Shown here: piece by piece, positions 23,665-35,507 of the stretch
Position numbering within the stretch: the stretch's first letter is position 1
Layout: each line of letters starts with the position of its first letter
Position numbers and translations under genes: made by a program
From: Emmonsiellopsis sp. PD_33
Taxonomy: Eukaryota; Ascomycota; Eurotiomycetes; Onygenales; Ajellomycetaceae
Direction: 5' to 3'
NCBI GenBank assembly: GCA_032988165.1
Contig: JANTQF010000195.1
Location: 1 to 64,000, forward strand
Length of the DNA stretch: 64,000 bases
The notes under the pieces: model-generated
Told to the model about the DNA's origin: nothing
Seen by the model: only the letters and a program-made list of their open reading frames with translations
Database searches by the model: none

Positions 23665-26183
23665 TCATCCCTCCTCCCCCTCCCCCCCCTTCCTCACAAA
23701 CCCATCCATCGTCGCCTGCCCCCTCTCCACCCTTCCCCCCACCCCCATCTTCCCCTTCTCCCTAACAAACCACTGCTTTGCCGCCCTCGGCCTCGTTCGC
23801 ACCCCATACACAAGCCGATAATGCAACATCTCCAGCCTCGCCTTCGCCTCGGACCGCCTCAAATGCGACGCCCCTGAATCCTGAATCTGCGAGAAAATCC
23901 ACTTGATCCGGTCCGCCAGCGCGTCGACGGAGGCGTTGAAGGACTCTTCCCTCTCACGGGCATAGGCGCGCGCCTCGCGTTGCTTCGGATCGTCTTTGCT
24001 GTTGTTATTGTTATTGTTGGCGTCGTGGAACGAGGCCGTCGCGGTCCCGGAGTCAATGGCGATGGCGAGGATGGCTGTTAGCGCGTAGAGTTCGTGGTAG
24101 TTTGGTGGTTCCTTGTTGTAGCGTTTGCGGGTGTCGAAGCGGGGGTCGTGGCGGAGGTGGTTGGTTAGGTGGTTTAGGTCGAAGAGGCTTTTGGCGGACT
24201 TTTCGAGCGGGGAGGGGTCAGTGTAGAAAAATGCCCAGGCAAGGCGGCAGCGGAGGAGCGCAATTCGAGGGGTTGTCGGGGGTATTTGGTTTAGGAGGTG
24301 GGCTTGTAGTTCCAGGTCGCGGGTTGTGGCGTAGATGTGGGTTGTTAGGTCGTGGAGCTGGGGGTTCGTTAGTTTTTTATTTAATTATTTTGAAGGGATG
24401 GGGATTGGATGGGGGGCGTACTGCCTGATCGGAGATTTGGTTGGCAGATTCGCCTAATAGGGCTGTGATTGTCTTTTGTACTTCTAGGCAGACAAGGCCG
24501 TCGGTCATTATTGCTTCGTCTGTGGCGAGGCGAAACACGAGTTTAAGTGCATACAGTCGAGTGTCGTCGTGGAACCTGTAATGAAGAGGTTAGCCATGAT
24601 TGCTACAAATGTGATAGGTTTCCGGTCTCACTTTAACGCCAGCCCTTGTAATAGCTCTAAAACAGAGAGGAGGGACTGATAATCTCGATTCCTGTATTCT
24701 ACCCTGAAATTAGCTATAGAAGATTATCAACTTCGAATTACCTACCGTCAGAAAAATAAAAGTCCGGTTTAAGTGTCTCAGAAACATCCCATGCAGCCTT
24801 CCTCGCCCCGAGAGTTTGAAACAACCGCCCAATATGACTTGGACAAAATAGGGAAGATATGAGCTCCCGAGACGAATCCTATCGGAGTCAGCGTAATTGT
24901 CCCACGTGGGAACGTTGGGGACGTACCCTCAGTATGGCACAATATGTGCCCCTCAGCTCCCGACAAGGTTCTGCAGGAACTATACGACGGTTAGCATGTT
25001 AAAGTCGACTACCAACAAGGCATTAGCATTAAAACGAACCAGAGATCAAAATCCAGTGTAGCATCTCCTCAGGCAACATCCCATTGTTTATTGTATCTCC
25101 CACTATCCCCGAATTAAACGCCCGTTGGCGGATGGTCGCATCTAAGATAGCGTTAGCACAGCTGCTCCATAGATATATTTGTTCACTAGATTATGTCCAA
25201 CCTTTCAGATAAGCCTCCCAGACCGCGGGCAGTGTGTACAGCTCAGGAAATTCCACCGGCGATACCGACGGCGCCGTGTCCTCAAAAAATCTCCAGCTTT
25301 TCACCTCATCAAACGCTTCTATCCGATCAACTGCATCCCGAAGTCGTTGCGCTTTTTGTGTGCCTTCGCCTTCAACAACCGATGCTATAATTTCTTCCCG
25401 GGTGAGTGCGCTGGTTTTCTTCGCATCGTTAACTCTAGCTCGAGTCTCCTCGAGAAGACGCTTCGCCTCTGCAACCCTGGCGTCTGCCCGTCTATCTTCT
25501 TCTGCACTCTTGGCCAGTGCGGCTATCGAAAACTGAAATTTTGTCGGCGCAGTTGGAAAATCTAGAAGGTCTGAGTTGGAACTGGATGGGCGTTGAACAG
25601 ACCTGCCAGGCCCGGTAGTATCAAGCTTCCGCTTATTCCCCGGCTTGGTGTCAGATACAGATTCGTCATCTGAGGAAGCCGGCGCAACGCGAGGCCGTAG
25701 AAACTGGGCCAGAAGATCTTCGTCGTCCGAGGAGGACGAGGCATCCGTGTCTTCGTCTGAATTTGTGACGACCACCTGTCCGTTTTTCACGAGGCGCTGC
25801 GACGAGGAAGGGAAGCTAAAAGACGAGGTGAAGCGGGGTGGACCGCTTGATGCAGGTTGCTCGGTGGTTGTGGTGCGTTTAATAGGGGTATCATCGGGGG
25901 CTTCATCGCTTCCGGACTCGACGGATGGAGTCGGGCTCGCGGTGCGGTCCCGCGAGCTGCCTCTACTCCTGCTCCTGCTCCTACTTCTTCTTCTCCTTAC
26001 GGGCATTGGAGAGAGGAATGAAGAGGAGAAGTGTGAGGGGAGAGGGGAGAGGGGAGACATGGGGGAGGTAGCGGGTTCATTATTTGGGGCGGCGGCACTG
26101 GTGACTTTGATGCGGGGGGTAAGTGTGCGCCTTTGCGAAGACGGGGCCGGGGAAATATCATAGGAGCTGCGTCTGGAGGCCAT
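23665..26183 (-). CDS. Conserved fungal nuclear-type protein, possible Smc5/6 accessory factor (Nse6-like)
   Basis: Seven exons in coding order: 26183-25202, 25141-25040, 24979-24927, 24878-24742, 24703-24632, 24575-24422 and 24357-23665. All join in phase to give 730 aa. The first ~200 residues are disordered with an RS-like run (RRRRSRSRSRSRGSSRDR) and acidic/serine patches (NSDEDTDASSSSDDEDLLAQ). A charged, probably coiled segment follows (EEDRRADARVAEAKRLLEE), then a helical body with FDEVKSWRFFED, ATIRQRAFNSG, EPCRELRGTYCAIL, IGRLFQTLGARKAAWD, YRNRDYQSLLSVLELL and a C-terminal block VDALADRIKWIFSQIQD then LEMLHYRLVYGVR. The layout (disordered N terminus, helical repeats) recalls Nse6/SLF2-type regulators of Smc5/6. 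I cannot confirm that from sequence alone, so treat the function as unknown. Confidence 0.75.
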
Positions 26184-27220
26184 TGTTATCCTTGTCGCTG
26201 GCCCCGAGGGCTATATCGGTCGTTATCCCGTCATTATTTTGACGTTGTCACGGTTGTCAAAGCGCGTCGGGTGGGTCAATCGCGATATCACGTGATTTAA
26301 ATACAATATTTCCCTTTTCGGCCAGTCCATTATTGAACCAAATCCACCACCCATTCGGACTATTAATGGATGCAGCAAAGCGATTTGTATTCCACTGACA
26401 TCACAAAAACACGTGTGTTTTATTCTAGAACGGGTGCTCGAATATACTTCCCATTTGATTTCATCCGCCTCACCACATCCCATAGCCCTTCACCATTTAA
26501 GTTTCCACCAGAGAGACTGGGTTCACACCCCACAAAAACAACATCGAAACCATACCTACGCGGCCCGATACACCGCCTTCTCTCAACGTCCGCGCAGCGA
26601 GCGCAGTGCAGTGCAGGCCAGGGCAGGGAACCCGAACCCGAGATCTGGACAGGACAATTGTTCATCGCGCTCTTGACCGCTTTTGGACAAGTGGACGTTT
26701 TCACATCGATACGGAGTTGAAATACTACATGTTATGACGAATAGTCGATGGCCATCCTCGTTTCTCGTTTGGTCATATGCGGATTATTTTGGACAGGATG
26801 ATGACTGCATCGGCATCGGGAGAGGCGTTATCTCTGGACTAGTATGGATGGCCCACTCCGTACACGAGGAAGGACATCTTTCATGCATTCCCGAGTCCTG
26901 AACTCGAGAAAGTAATAATATAACTGTTTAAATAACTACTCCTTATCCATGCAGGGAGTGATGGCGGACGCTGCCCTGGAACTTTTAACAGGCCTCAAGG
27001 GGGAAGGGAACTTGGATAACTGTCTTCACTATTATAAAACTAAAACTATGCAGTTACGCCGATCGATCGGGTTTGATGGGGGCTGGTTTACGACTCGCTA
27101 GCCAGCTAATGGAGGAGGTATTTTTAGAACCGCTGCGAGATGTGGCCGTGGGCCGTCGACGGATGGATTGATAGACGGATGACGGGCAGCGAACACTTGC
27201 AGACTGACTGCGGTTGGGCG
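26184..27220. other. Intergenic region, no gene seen
   Basis: Promoter side of the 730-residue gene, then about 900 bp of normal-GC sequence with only short open frames that show no recognisable protein. It ends where CpG dinucleotides stop. Confidence 0.5.
26288..26295. promoter_or_regulatory. TCACGTGA palindrome upstream of the 730-residue gene
   Basis: A perfect CACGTG-core palindrome 105 bp upstream of the minus-strand start at 26183, the same octamer seen upstream of mcm1. Possible bHLH (Cbf1-like) site; function is inference. Confidence 0.4.
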
Positions 27221-28267
27221 GTGCTTACAGAGGACTGAGTACAGAAAGACAAGTTCTGGTTTACAGCACCATGCATCCACACATCACCTTTTTATTCATC
27301 AAGCTATTCCTTAGTGATTCAAAGTCACATGATCAATTGGAGTCCTACATTAACACCTATATAAGGCCTGTATAAGGCTTGAACTGAATGAAAAATAACC
27401 TCAGAGATCAAAAAAAGCCCCTAATCTGCTGCAGAATGAGATGTCATAGGATAAGCCTATAAAATATCAAGTTAGGAACTAAAGAATGAAACTTTATAAC
27501 TAAGAATTATCTATCTCTTTCTCTTTAAAGATCTTATAGAAGATTCATTAGTATCACTATTAGAAGAAGAAGAAGTATTTTCAGTATTAGAGTCCTTCTA
27601 ATTATTATTAGAGGAGATAATAGAGGCCTCACCCTCTAAACTTGAACCTTCAGAAGATGTTAAAGATTTAGCATCAAATAGAAGTAGACTTAGAGAGTAT
27701 AGTCTCTTTCTTTCCTTTAAAGACTCTATAGCTCAATCTGATACATATAGAGATAGCTTATTTAATATAATATCTTCATTATCTTTCTCTTTTTCTTTAT
27801 TAGTATCTACCTTTATATCTTCTTTATCTTTAGTAGTAGATAGTAGTATAAGTAAAGACTTCAACAAAGTTAATAGAGGTTCATCAGTAAAGAAGGTAGT
27901 AACTCAAGAAGCACTTAGGATTATAGTAGTAGAGACTTTACACTACTTAATGACTCTATTATTAGAGGGAAGAAGGAGTAAGTTAGTAAATATAAAGTAA
28001 AAAACTAAGTAAGAAGACATATCAAATAGAGATTACTAAGTTAATAGAGTTAGAGTTAGAGATAGTAGAGATATTAATATTACTTAAGTAAGTAAATTAT
28101 TTGATGATCATAATAAAAGATCTCTTCTCTCTATAGGTGAAAAACCTAATAATATTACTACTAATTTCTCTCTTTAATTATAGATTTATGGGTGAATAAG
28201 GGAAAAAAAGAGTAGTAATATGACCTCACATGATGTCACATGCACTCCACCAAAAATCTCAGGGGGA

Positions 28268-28560
28268 GTTGGGGGGCAGTAGGGGCAGTAGGGGTAGTAG
28301 GGTAGGTAGGAGTGGTAGGGGTGGTAGGGGTGATAGAGATAATAGAGATGAGCAGGGGCAGTAGGGGTGGTAGGAGTAGTAGGGGTGATAGAGGTAGTAG
28401 AGGTGGTAGGGATGGTAGGGGTGATAGAGGTGGTAGGGGTGATAGGGGTAGTAGGGGTGATAGAGGTAGTAGGGGTGATAGAGGTGAGTAAGGGTAGTAA
28501 GAGCAGTAGGGGTGATAGAGGTAATAGGGGTGGTAGGGGTGGGTGGAGATAGTAAGGGAA
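28268..28560. repeat. G-rich, strand-asymmetric minisatellite
   Basis: Irregular tandem array built from units such as GGTAGTAGGGGT and GATAGAGGTAGTAGGGGT. The plus strand is nearly free of C and has many GGGG runs at short spacing. On the minus strand it reads as a Thr/Pro/Ile/Ser repeat (ITPTTSITPTT), an open frame produced by the repeat, not evidence of a gene. It lies inside the CpG-free island. Confidence 0.8.
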
Positions 28561-29387
28561 AGGAGAAAGAGAAGGGTGCAAGCTGGAAGTAAGCAAAGTG
28601 AGTGCTATATGACTTGTAGAAATTAAATTTCTAACACACAGTAGAAAGATATAGCTTTAATATAGAGATTCTAGAAAGATATAATAAATATTAAAAACTC
28701 TAAATTTAGAGTATTTATTACTATCACAGCTCTCATAAATCTTAATAGTAACCTTAAAAACATAATTGAAATAATTAGCAGGTATATCACAGTGAGTAAT
28801 ACAAATAATAATAATAGATAAAGATGAGCTATCAGAGCTAATACTAGCCTCTATATACTTAGAAAAACTGATGATCTCAGGGCCTAACTGAGGACAAAAA
28901 GATGAGATTATTATAATAATATTAGATATAGTAGCTACATTAGTTGCAGAAACATACTCTACAGCTAGAGTACTCTTAGTCTAAATAAATATATTCTCCA
29001 TGAAATTCAGCTAATTAAGATTATAGATCTGAAGTACTACAGGTAGCTCTAGCTCAACCTTAAGACCCAGGATGTTATAGAGAATAGTAGGAGTAATGAA
29101 GCTGTTAATTTTAATATTTCTATCTAATAAAATATAGTTGCTAAGGTTAGTGATGATAAAACTGCCAGAGATAAAAATATAGATTTAGAGTTAGAATTAA
29201 GATATTATAAGGAAGGCAGGAAGATACAATGAATTTAATAGAAAGCTAAAAAAAAAAAAGTAAAGAGGCTAGATATAGATATTAAAATCAAAAGTAAAGA
29301 ACTTTAAAATAAACTACATTATCTATAATTTAATAGTAATTTATATTACTTATAAGCATCAAAATTTAATGGCAATTCATAGCACAT

Positions 29388-31530
29388 GAGAGAGCAACAT
29401 AGAGCTGACCATGTAAGAAAACTGAATCTTAGAGATTAATTTCAATATAGCTGAGTAATTAACCCTGTGATTTATTAATTATTATTATAAAAGTAGGTTA
29501 TACAGGGAATTAGAGCTAAACTATCATAATTACAAAATCCTCCATATTATTTAACAATTTAATTTAATATAGAAATTATATCTCACCATTAAATAGCTCA
29601 TCATTCAATTAGACCTTCAGACATCAGAGTAAATAAGTAAGAAGAATCATACAGGATTTATTACAAACACTATGCTACAGGTCCAGATTATACATACACA
29701 TAAAAAATATATCTCATTTAATTTATAGAATTAAAGACTGAATTGACAGAGCATTCTGAGCACACATGAATTTCTATATAACCTTATAGTGCTGATTGTT
29801 GTTCTATTTACTCACATCAACTAATAGATATTTAATAAGCTTACTGGGCAGATAATCCAGAAGATTCTCATTGAGCTGAGTAATAATATCATTAATAGAT
29901 ATAAAAATCACCTAATCTTAAAAGTAACCCCTCTAATAGAACTAATTCTATAAATATGAATATATCTGATCAATGAACTCATCAACCTCAGAGGTTTAAT
30001 ATAGCTTAAAGGGGATTAACTAATAACTCTAAAGAGTCATATTATATAATATATTAGTCAATTAATCTGTAAAGAATCTACCTTCAGGGGTAGCAGTTGA
30101 GAGGCACATATTCTAATGAAGATGAAGCATATAGAGGAAGAATTAAACCTTAACATGTTACATGCAAGTATCTATAGTGTCATCCCATATATTATAGAGA
30201 ATAATAGGTAAAGTCTGCTGAAAGTCATCACTAAAGACAGTCAGAATGCCACTAAAGTTATTATTACTCTCAGGTAAATTAGCTCAGAGATTATGAAGAG
30301 TCTGATTGACTATATTAAAGACATAGCAGTAAATTATTAGAGTCTCATTCTAGATAATGAGAAAGATTCAGTGAAGAAGCTCAGCTAGCTGAGTATCATA
30401 TAATATGTTGCAAGTTAATATAGATAAGATATCAATAAGAATATGAAAGTATTTATAGGCAGTATGATTATTAGAAAGAAGCTAGGCAGTAATATTTATA
30501 CTAATAATGTAGAGTATAATCTGATTCAGGAATTATAAATAGTTAGTGAGGATATTATAAATAAATATCTTACCTATTTTATTAGAATTGTTAAGGAAGA
30601 ATATCACATTATAGAGGTTAGTATCTAAAGCTATAAGGATAGTATTATAGGCTAAATATTAATTCACATTGAACTGAACTTCATACTTCTCAACTCTAAC
30701 AGTTAGCACCTAATGGTCATAAGTAAGCTTCTATATGATCAGAGGGTTACTATTTTCCTTTAGCTCTCACTCATGACATAGCTCTAGCAGACTCCAGATT
30801 TAAATATCCTCTGGCTTAAGACTCTCCTGGGCAAGCCTCTTCTAGATAAAGTAAAGCTCATAGTTAATAGCTAACTCACAGAGGATTCAGTCATCAGATA
30901 GATTATAGGAATAGGCTTTAAAAATGAAGTTCAGATTATCAGTAAATAAGGTTGAAAAATAAGCTCAGATGTTAGTAATAGACAGTAGGTTAGTATAGAT
31001 AATAATAGATATTAATATCCTCTGAAGTATCTCTTTAGTTTTCATCTCTAAAGTCTTTTTGAAGGTATATTCCCACTTATTATCATACTGAATGATACCT
31101 TTTATATAGCAGATCTTCTGAAAAGTATTCTATTTAGTGCCAGTAACTATTAGTAGATTATTAAAAGATTTAGACCTCCTCAGAATAATGAGTAAATAGC
31201 ACAGATAGTACATATTATCATGAAAAGACATGAGAGAGTATATCTATCTTATAATATCACTAATAGAATGTTTTTTCTAGCACTTCCAGCATAGATTCTT
31301 TGAGTCCCAGGTAAAATAATATAGCATGTCATGGTATAGATAGATAGACCCAGGATTATCATAATTATATTTAAAGAAAGCAAGCAGGTAAGATGTCTAA
31401 TCATTAAGATAGTTAAGAGTAATCTTGTAAGGCTTCTCAGGGTCATACATGACACAATGCCTGCCTGAAAGATAGATGACAAGACTCATATTCTCAGAGT
31501 AATAATTCTTTACACTGAAGCCTAGAGCCT
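29388..31530 (-). pseudogene. Helitron PIF1-like helicase region, degraded
   Basis: The reading continues from CIEAAW through LGFSVKNYYSENMSLVIYL, LLAFFKYNYDNPGSIYLYHD and YFTWDSKNLCWKC, all standard Helitron sequence between Rep and helicase. Motif I (normally GPGGTGKT) reads NNSNKIGK near 30560-30612, with Gly codons changed to Asn. Motif II reads LII-stop-NE near 30340-30362, a TGG-to-TAG change. GILTVFSDDFQQTLPI corresponds to the F-G-G-D-F-R-Q motif. The C-terminal DSVFLHGQLYVALS is intact. Nonsense codons occur where Trp, Arg or Gln are expected. No function expected. Confidence 0.9.
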
Positions 31531-33216
31531 ACCAGGCTGCCTCAATACAACTAATATAGTAACCCAGATAGTACTTATAGATCTCATTGTTACTCACATT
31601 AAAACTAATAGTAACACAGTCAGAACCCTTCATAATATATTTATAGAGATATTTGACTGTAAAGATATCAACACAGTATTTAATATTAATATAGGCCTTA
31701 TACCTTTAAGTTAAGTAAGAGTTATAAGAGATAATTCATTCATTACTAACCTCAACAGGGCTAGCCTTATCCAAGTTGTAGGTAAAGTAATGGCTGCTCT
31801 TATAATAGTAGTACTGAGAATATTATGATTAGTAAATAGTTATCTTCTCAGTGAAAAACTTAAGAAACTACTTAATGTAATAGATCTTATTATTAATATT
31901 CCTCTCACAGTAGAGAGTATTAGAGTTGAAATGTAGACTATAAGGCCTGTACAGTAATTATTTAATAATAATATTATAGAGTAATTACTCTTCTAGCCTC
32001 TCAGGATCTAGTACCTTAGCAGACATAATATTATCTATTCTCTTAATAAAACACAGATCATCTTCCAGCCAGTACAAAATGTAAGAGTAAGATAGCTCCC
32101 TCTTCTAATACTCAATTATCTAAATGTAGGTAATATATTTACTCAGAGCATTACTCTTAATCTTATAAAGTAGAGTCTGATTCTTCATATTGAAAATTCT
32201 AATAATTAAATCAGACTGATCATTTTAATACTGTATAGACTCTCCATTATCATTATAAAGAAGCTTAGACTGAATTTCCTCCCACTTAGAGTTCACAGTA
32301 AAGATAATAAATAGAGTAGGCTTGCAGAAGTGACACATTAAAGCCATGAAACTCTAATAGATATTTTGATAATAATAGAACTTTCTAATAAACTGAATAG
32401 GTAATATACTATAATTAGTATTACTAGCATCAGTGTTGTTCTGTATCTAAAGCTGGGAAGAGCTATAGAGATTCATATAGAGCTTCAACTAGTTATAAAG
32501 GTAGAATTTAAGTTTAGAGTTATTAATAGTCAGTTATATATTCAGTAGCCACTGCTGGAAGAGAAACCAGTCACAATGAGAAAGATTAAAGAAATTAGTA
32601 TAGATATAAAGCTGATAGTGATAGAACTAGATAATAGTCAGATTCTTATACTTATAAAATACACCTAGGAAATAGAAAGCCAGTTAGTAAATTAAAACAT
32701 TAAGATATATATAAGATAGGACTAACCTCTAGCTGTCAAACTACTCAGAGTTATATGACATAAATAGCTAAACCCTTCAGTAGGATAGAACAGAGTATAT
32801 ACTAAAGAAAAGAAGAGAGGATACTGAAAATAAATGAAGGTGTAAGGGCAAGCCATTAAATTTAATACAGGGCCTATTATCATGAATTCTAAGAAAGACC
32901 TTATAAAATTCAAAGCTAAATCATCCTTTTAGAGTTTCTAAAGTGCAACCTGATGACTTGATAGATCCTCAACAGTAGGAGTCTAATAGAGATAGAGACA
33001 CACATTTCTATAACTAATATTAAAGAATTTATGAGTTATATCAGGCATGAACAGAGTAAGCTTATTAGTAATAATAAGTAAATTATAATAATACTCCCCA
33101 TTCTTATTTGATATGAGATGAAGGAAAGAATTTAAATATAGGTAAGAAAATCTATTAGTATCATCACACAGAATATTCTTAGCCTGATAGAGGATACTAA
33201 TAAAGAGGTTATTCAA
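31495..33216 (-). pseudogene. Helitron Rep (HUH/Y2) region, degraded
   Basis: The upstream part (33216-32722) reads as one frame with a single stop, including PTVEDLSSHQVALQKL and FYPTEGFSYL. Further on the frame gives NLTII-stop-FYHYQLYIY, LFQQWLLN, FIRKFYYYQNIY and CHFCKPTLFIIFTVNSKWEE (about 32278-32340), the degraded form of the Helitron G-K-P-D-L-F-I-T-F-T block. The HUH site (normally HAHIL) reads YSYILYWLE near 32050-32105, so both metal-binding His are lost. The Y2 motif is intact: KYLYKYIMKG (about 31626-31658), with the two catalytic tyrosines three residues apart in the family pattern. It ends NEIYKYYLGYYISCIEAAW, the conserved link into the helicase. No function expected. Confidence 0.9.
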
Positions 33217-35470
33217 ATAGATATAGATATTAAGTAAGATAATAATCTCATACTATCTAGGCTTAAAATTTCAACCTTAAATACAATCCTGAACAGCCTT
33301 CTAGGGATTAAGAAAATAAAGCTGAGTAAAAGCAACAGGGCCTATACCTATCTCTAATAGCTTTATTATGTGGTAGATACTACCCTGGACCTGCATGATA
33401 TATAGATGTTTATTAGCTAAAAGATGAGGAGGAGATTTAAAATTAATAGAGATAAATAATAATAATAAATTAATTAAATATATATTCTGGAAGAAGAAAG
33501 ATGATAGCTCATAAGCTCTAGAGAAGAGAAAGTAAATAATAGATTTTTCAATAAACTTAGGTATAGAAGGAGAAGTAAAGATAATCCCCTTATTCTTATA
33601 ACAGTTAATGTAACCCTGAGAATATTTTATCTTAAGTAACTTAGAAGCTTAGAATAAAGCATCACACACAGAATAGGCTCTATCTATATACTTAAGATTT
33701 AGAGGTTCTTAGTGAGTAATATTAGATAATAATGTAAGAATAAATGAAATGCTAGATATAAAGTAAGTAGAATATTAAATAATGTCTACATCAACCATCA
33801 GAAGATCATTAAAATATTAAAGATAGATATTATAGATAAGACATAAAAAAGCACTCTAAGCTCCTTTATTATTATAATAGTTCAGATAATGACTGAATCA
33901 GCCATCAGAAAGGGGCTTAAAACCATAACCTCTATAGTAATAAATAATAGTAATATCTTAGTAGTCCTGATAGTATCTCTCATGATAATTCAATAAAGAG
34001 ACCCTACATATAATACACTTAATAATTACTCTAGCCCTAGTTTCTTTCCTATAGGCAGTACAATAACTACTCTGACAGTCAGATAGAAGTTTAAGATTAT
34101 AGTTAGTATAAAGTAGAAGTATCTAAGTAATAATAGCAGCATTAGATCTAACTAGAGCCCTACAGGCAGCTTAATACTTATCACAACACTTATAATAGGA
34201 GTTCAGAAGCTGGTAATGATAATTCAAGTAGATATAATTCTTACTTAGAGTAGATTCAGAGAGAATAGACACCAGAGAAGTAGCCACTCTAATTAAACCT
34301 AGATATATTAAATACTAAGCATATTAAGAACCAACAGTATATTACTTGTAGCAGCTATTGCAGATACAATGAGGAATAGAAATCTAAACTAATAATAGTA
34401 TGAAACTCAGAGGGGTCTTAGGTATAGAAACTGAAGGAGAAGAAGATACTAAATCTACCATAAAGAGGGTAGAAGATGAAGGAACCTAGAAAGGTAAAAT
34501 AATAGAAGATATAATAATAAAAAGTAAGAAGTAATATTTAAATGAAGATAAAGTAAGATAGATAAAGATATAAATAGTAAAAAGTATAGAGAATAGTAGA
34601 TAATGAAAGAGACTAATAAAGAGTAATAGATAATAGAATATATATATATATACTAAATAAAAACATCAATGAATTCAACTCAAAATAACCTCATAAATCT
34701 CATAATCTTATGAATGAAATCAATGATTTAATATTAATACTAAGAATGTAAAGAGATAGTAATCTAAAACTAAAAAAAGAAAAGAAATTAGTGATAAATA
34801 ATTAAAAGATGAAATTTACAGAGAGGGTATGTAGCATACAAACACATAGAGAATATTAGAACTAATAAAAATAATAGAAGAGATAATTAAAATATCAGTT
34901 CATCTCATATATCTAATAATTACAGACCTCATACTCAGCTCATCATAACAATCAAGTAGATATAGTAGATAAGAAAGAGACAGACTGTATAAGTAGTATT
35001 AGAATAATTAATAGAGTTATAAAGATAGATTATACTAATATTATCAGCACAGTAGTAGATCACACTAGCAGCACTGACCTAGTAAATAAAATAGAAATAA
35101 GTAATATTATAATAGCTAATTAAGCAGCCTCATCTACCTGCTTAGACCTCAGGATATCAATGAAATCAACAGAAAGCCTGAGACCCAGAATGTTATTAAA
35201 AGCATTATAATAAGAGATGTCAAAAGGATCTCAAATAATCACTAAAGGTAGCAAGAAAACAGACAGACTGAAGGCCAAGTAGTGCTCAGAAGATAGTAGA
35301 GGATACTCAGCAGAGGGAATAAACATGATAATAGTATAGATATATAAGATATATATATATAGTAAAGAGGTAGAACACATAGGATATTGAGGATAGAAGA
35401 AAAGGAGGAGGTCAGAGCAAAGGGATCAAAGTGCACCACATGACCAAAAGGTGGTAAGTAAAAGGACACT

Positions 35471-35507
35471 AAAATACAAGTATTTTGCTAACATTCCCTC
35501 ACTGAGA
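35471..35507 (-). repeat. Inverted repeat next to a candidate Helitron 5' terminus
   Basis: AAAATACAAGTATTTT at 35471-35486 is a perfect 7-bp inverted repeat. On the minus strand, a TC preceded by A (35507-35506; reads A then TCTCAGTGAGGG) lies about 20 bp outside it, as expected for the 5' end of a Helitron inserted at an A/T site. The terminus is a guess: TC after A is common by chance. Confidence 0.3.

Larger units (their letters stand above)
29290..34420 (-). mobile_element. Decayed autonomous Helitron (Rep-helicase type)
   Basis: On the minus strand, the domains of a Helitron Rep-helicase appear in the correct order despite many stops: a Cys-rich N-terminal region (HCICNSCYK near 34345-34380), the Helitron N-terminal domain, the Rep rolling-circle nuclease with Y2 tyrosines, then a PIF1-like helicase ending in HGQLYVALS near 29388-29430. 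Helitrons move by rolling-circle replication. Coordinates mark the recognisable span; the true ends are probably further out. The element cannot be active: frame-breaking stops run throughout and the Walker A site is destroyed. Confidence 0.92.

Noticed and set aside
28186..28596. 136-codon Thr/Pro/Tyr-rich minus-strand frame
   Set aside because: Created by the minisatellite; no start context, no conserved sequence, and located in a mutated island.
31249..31482. 77-codon open frame starting MSSIFQAGIV
   Set aside because: It is out of frame with the Helitron sequence that covers the same bases (VMYDPEKPYKITLNYL).
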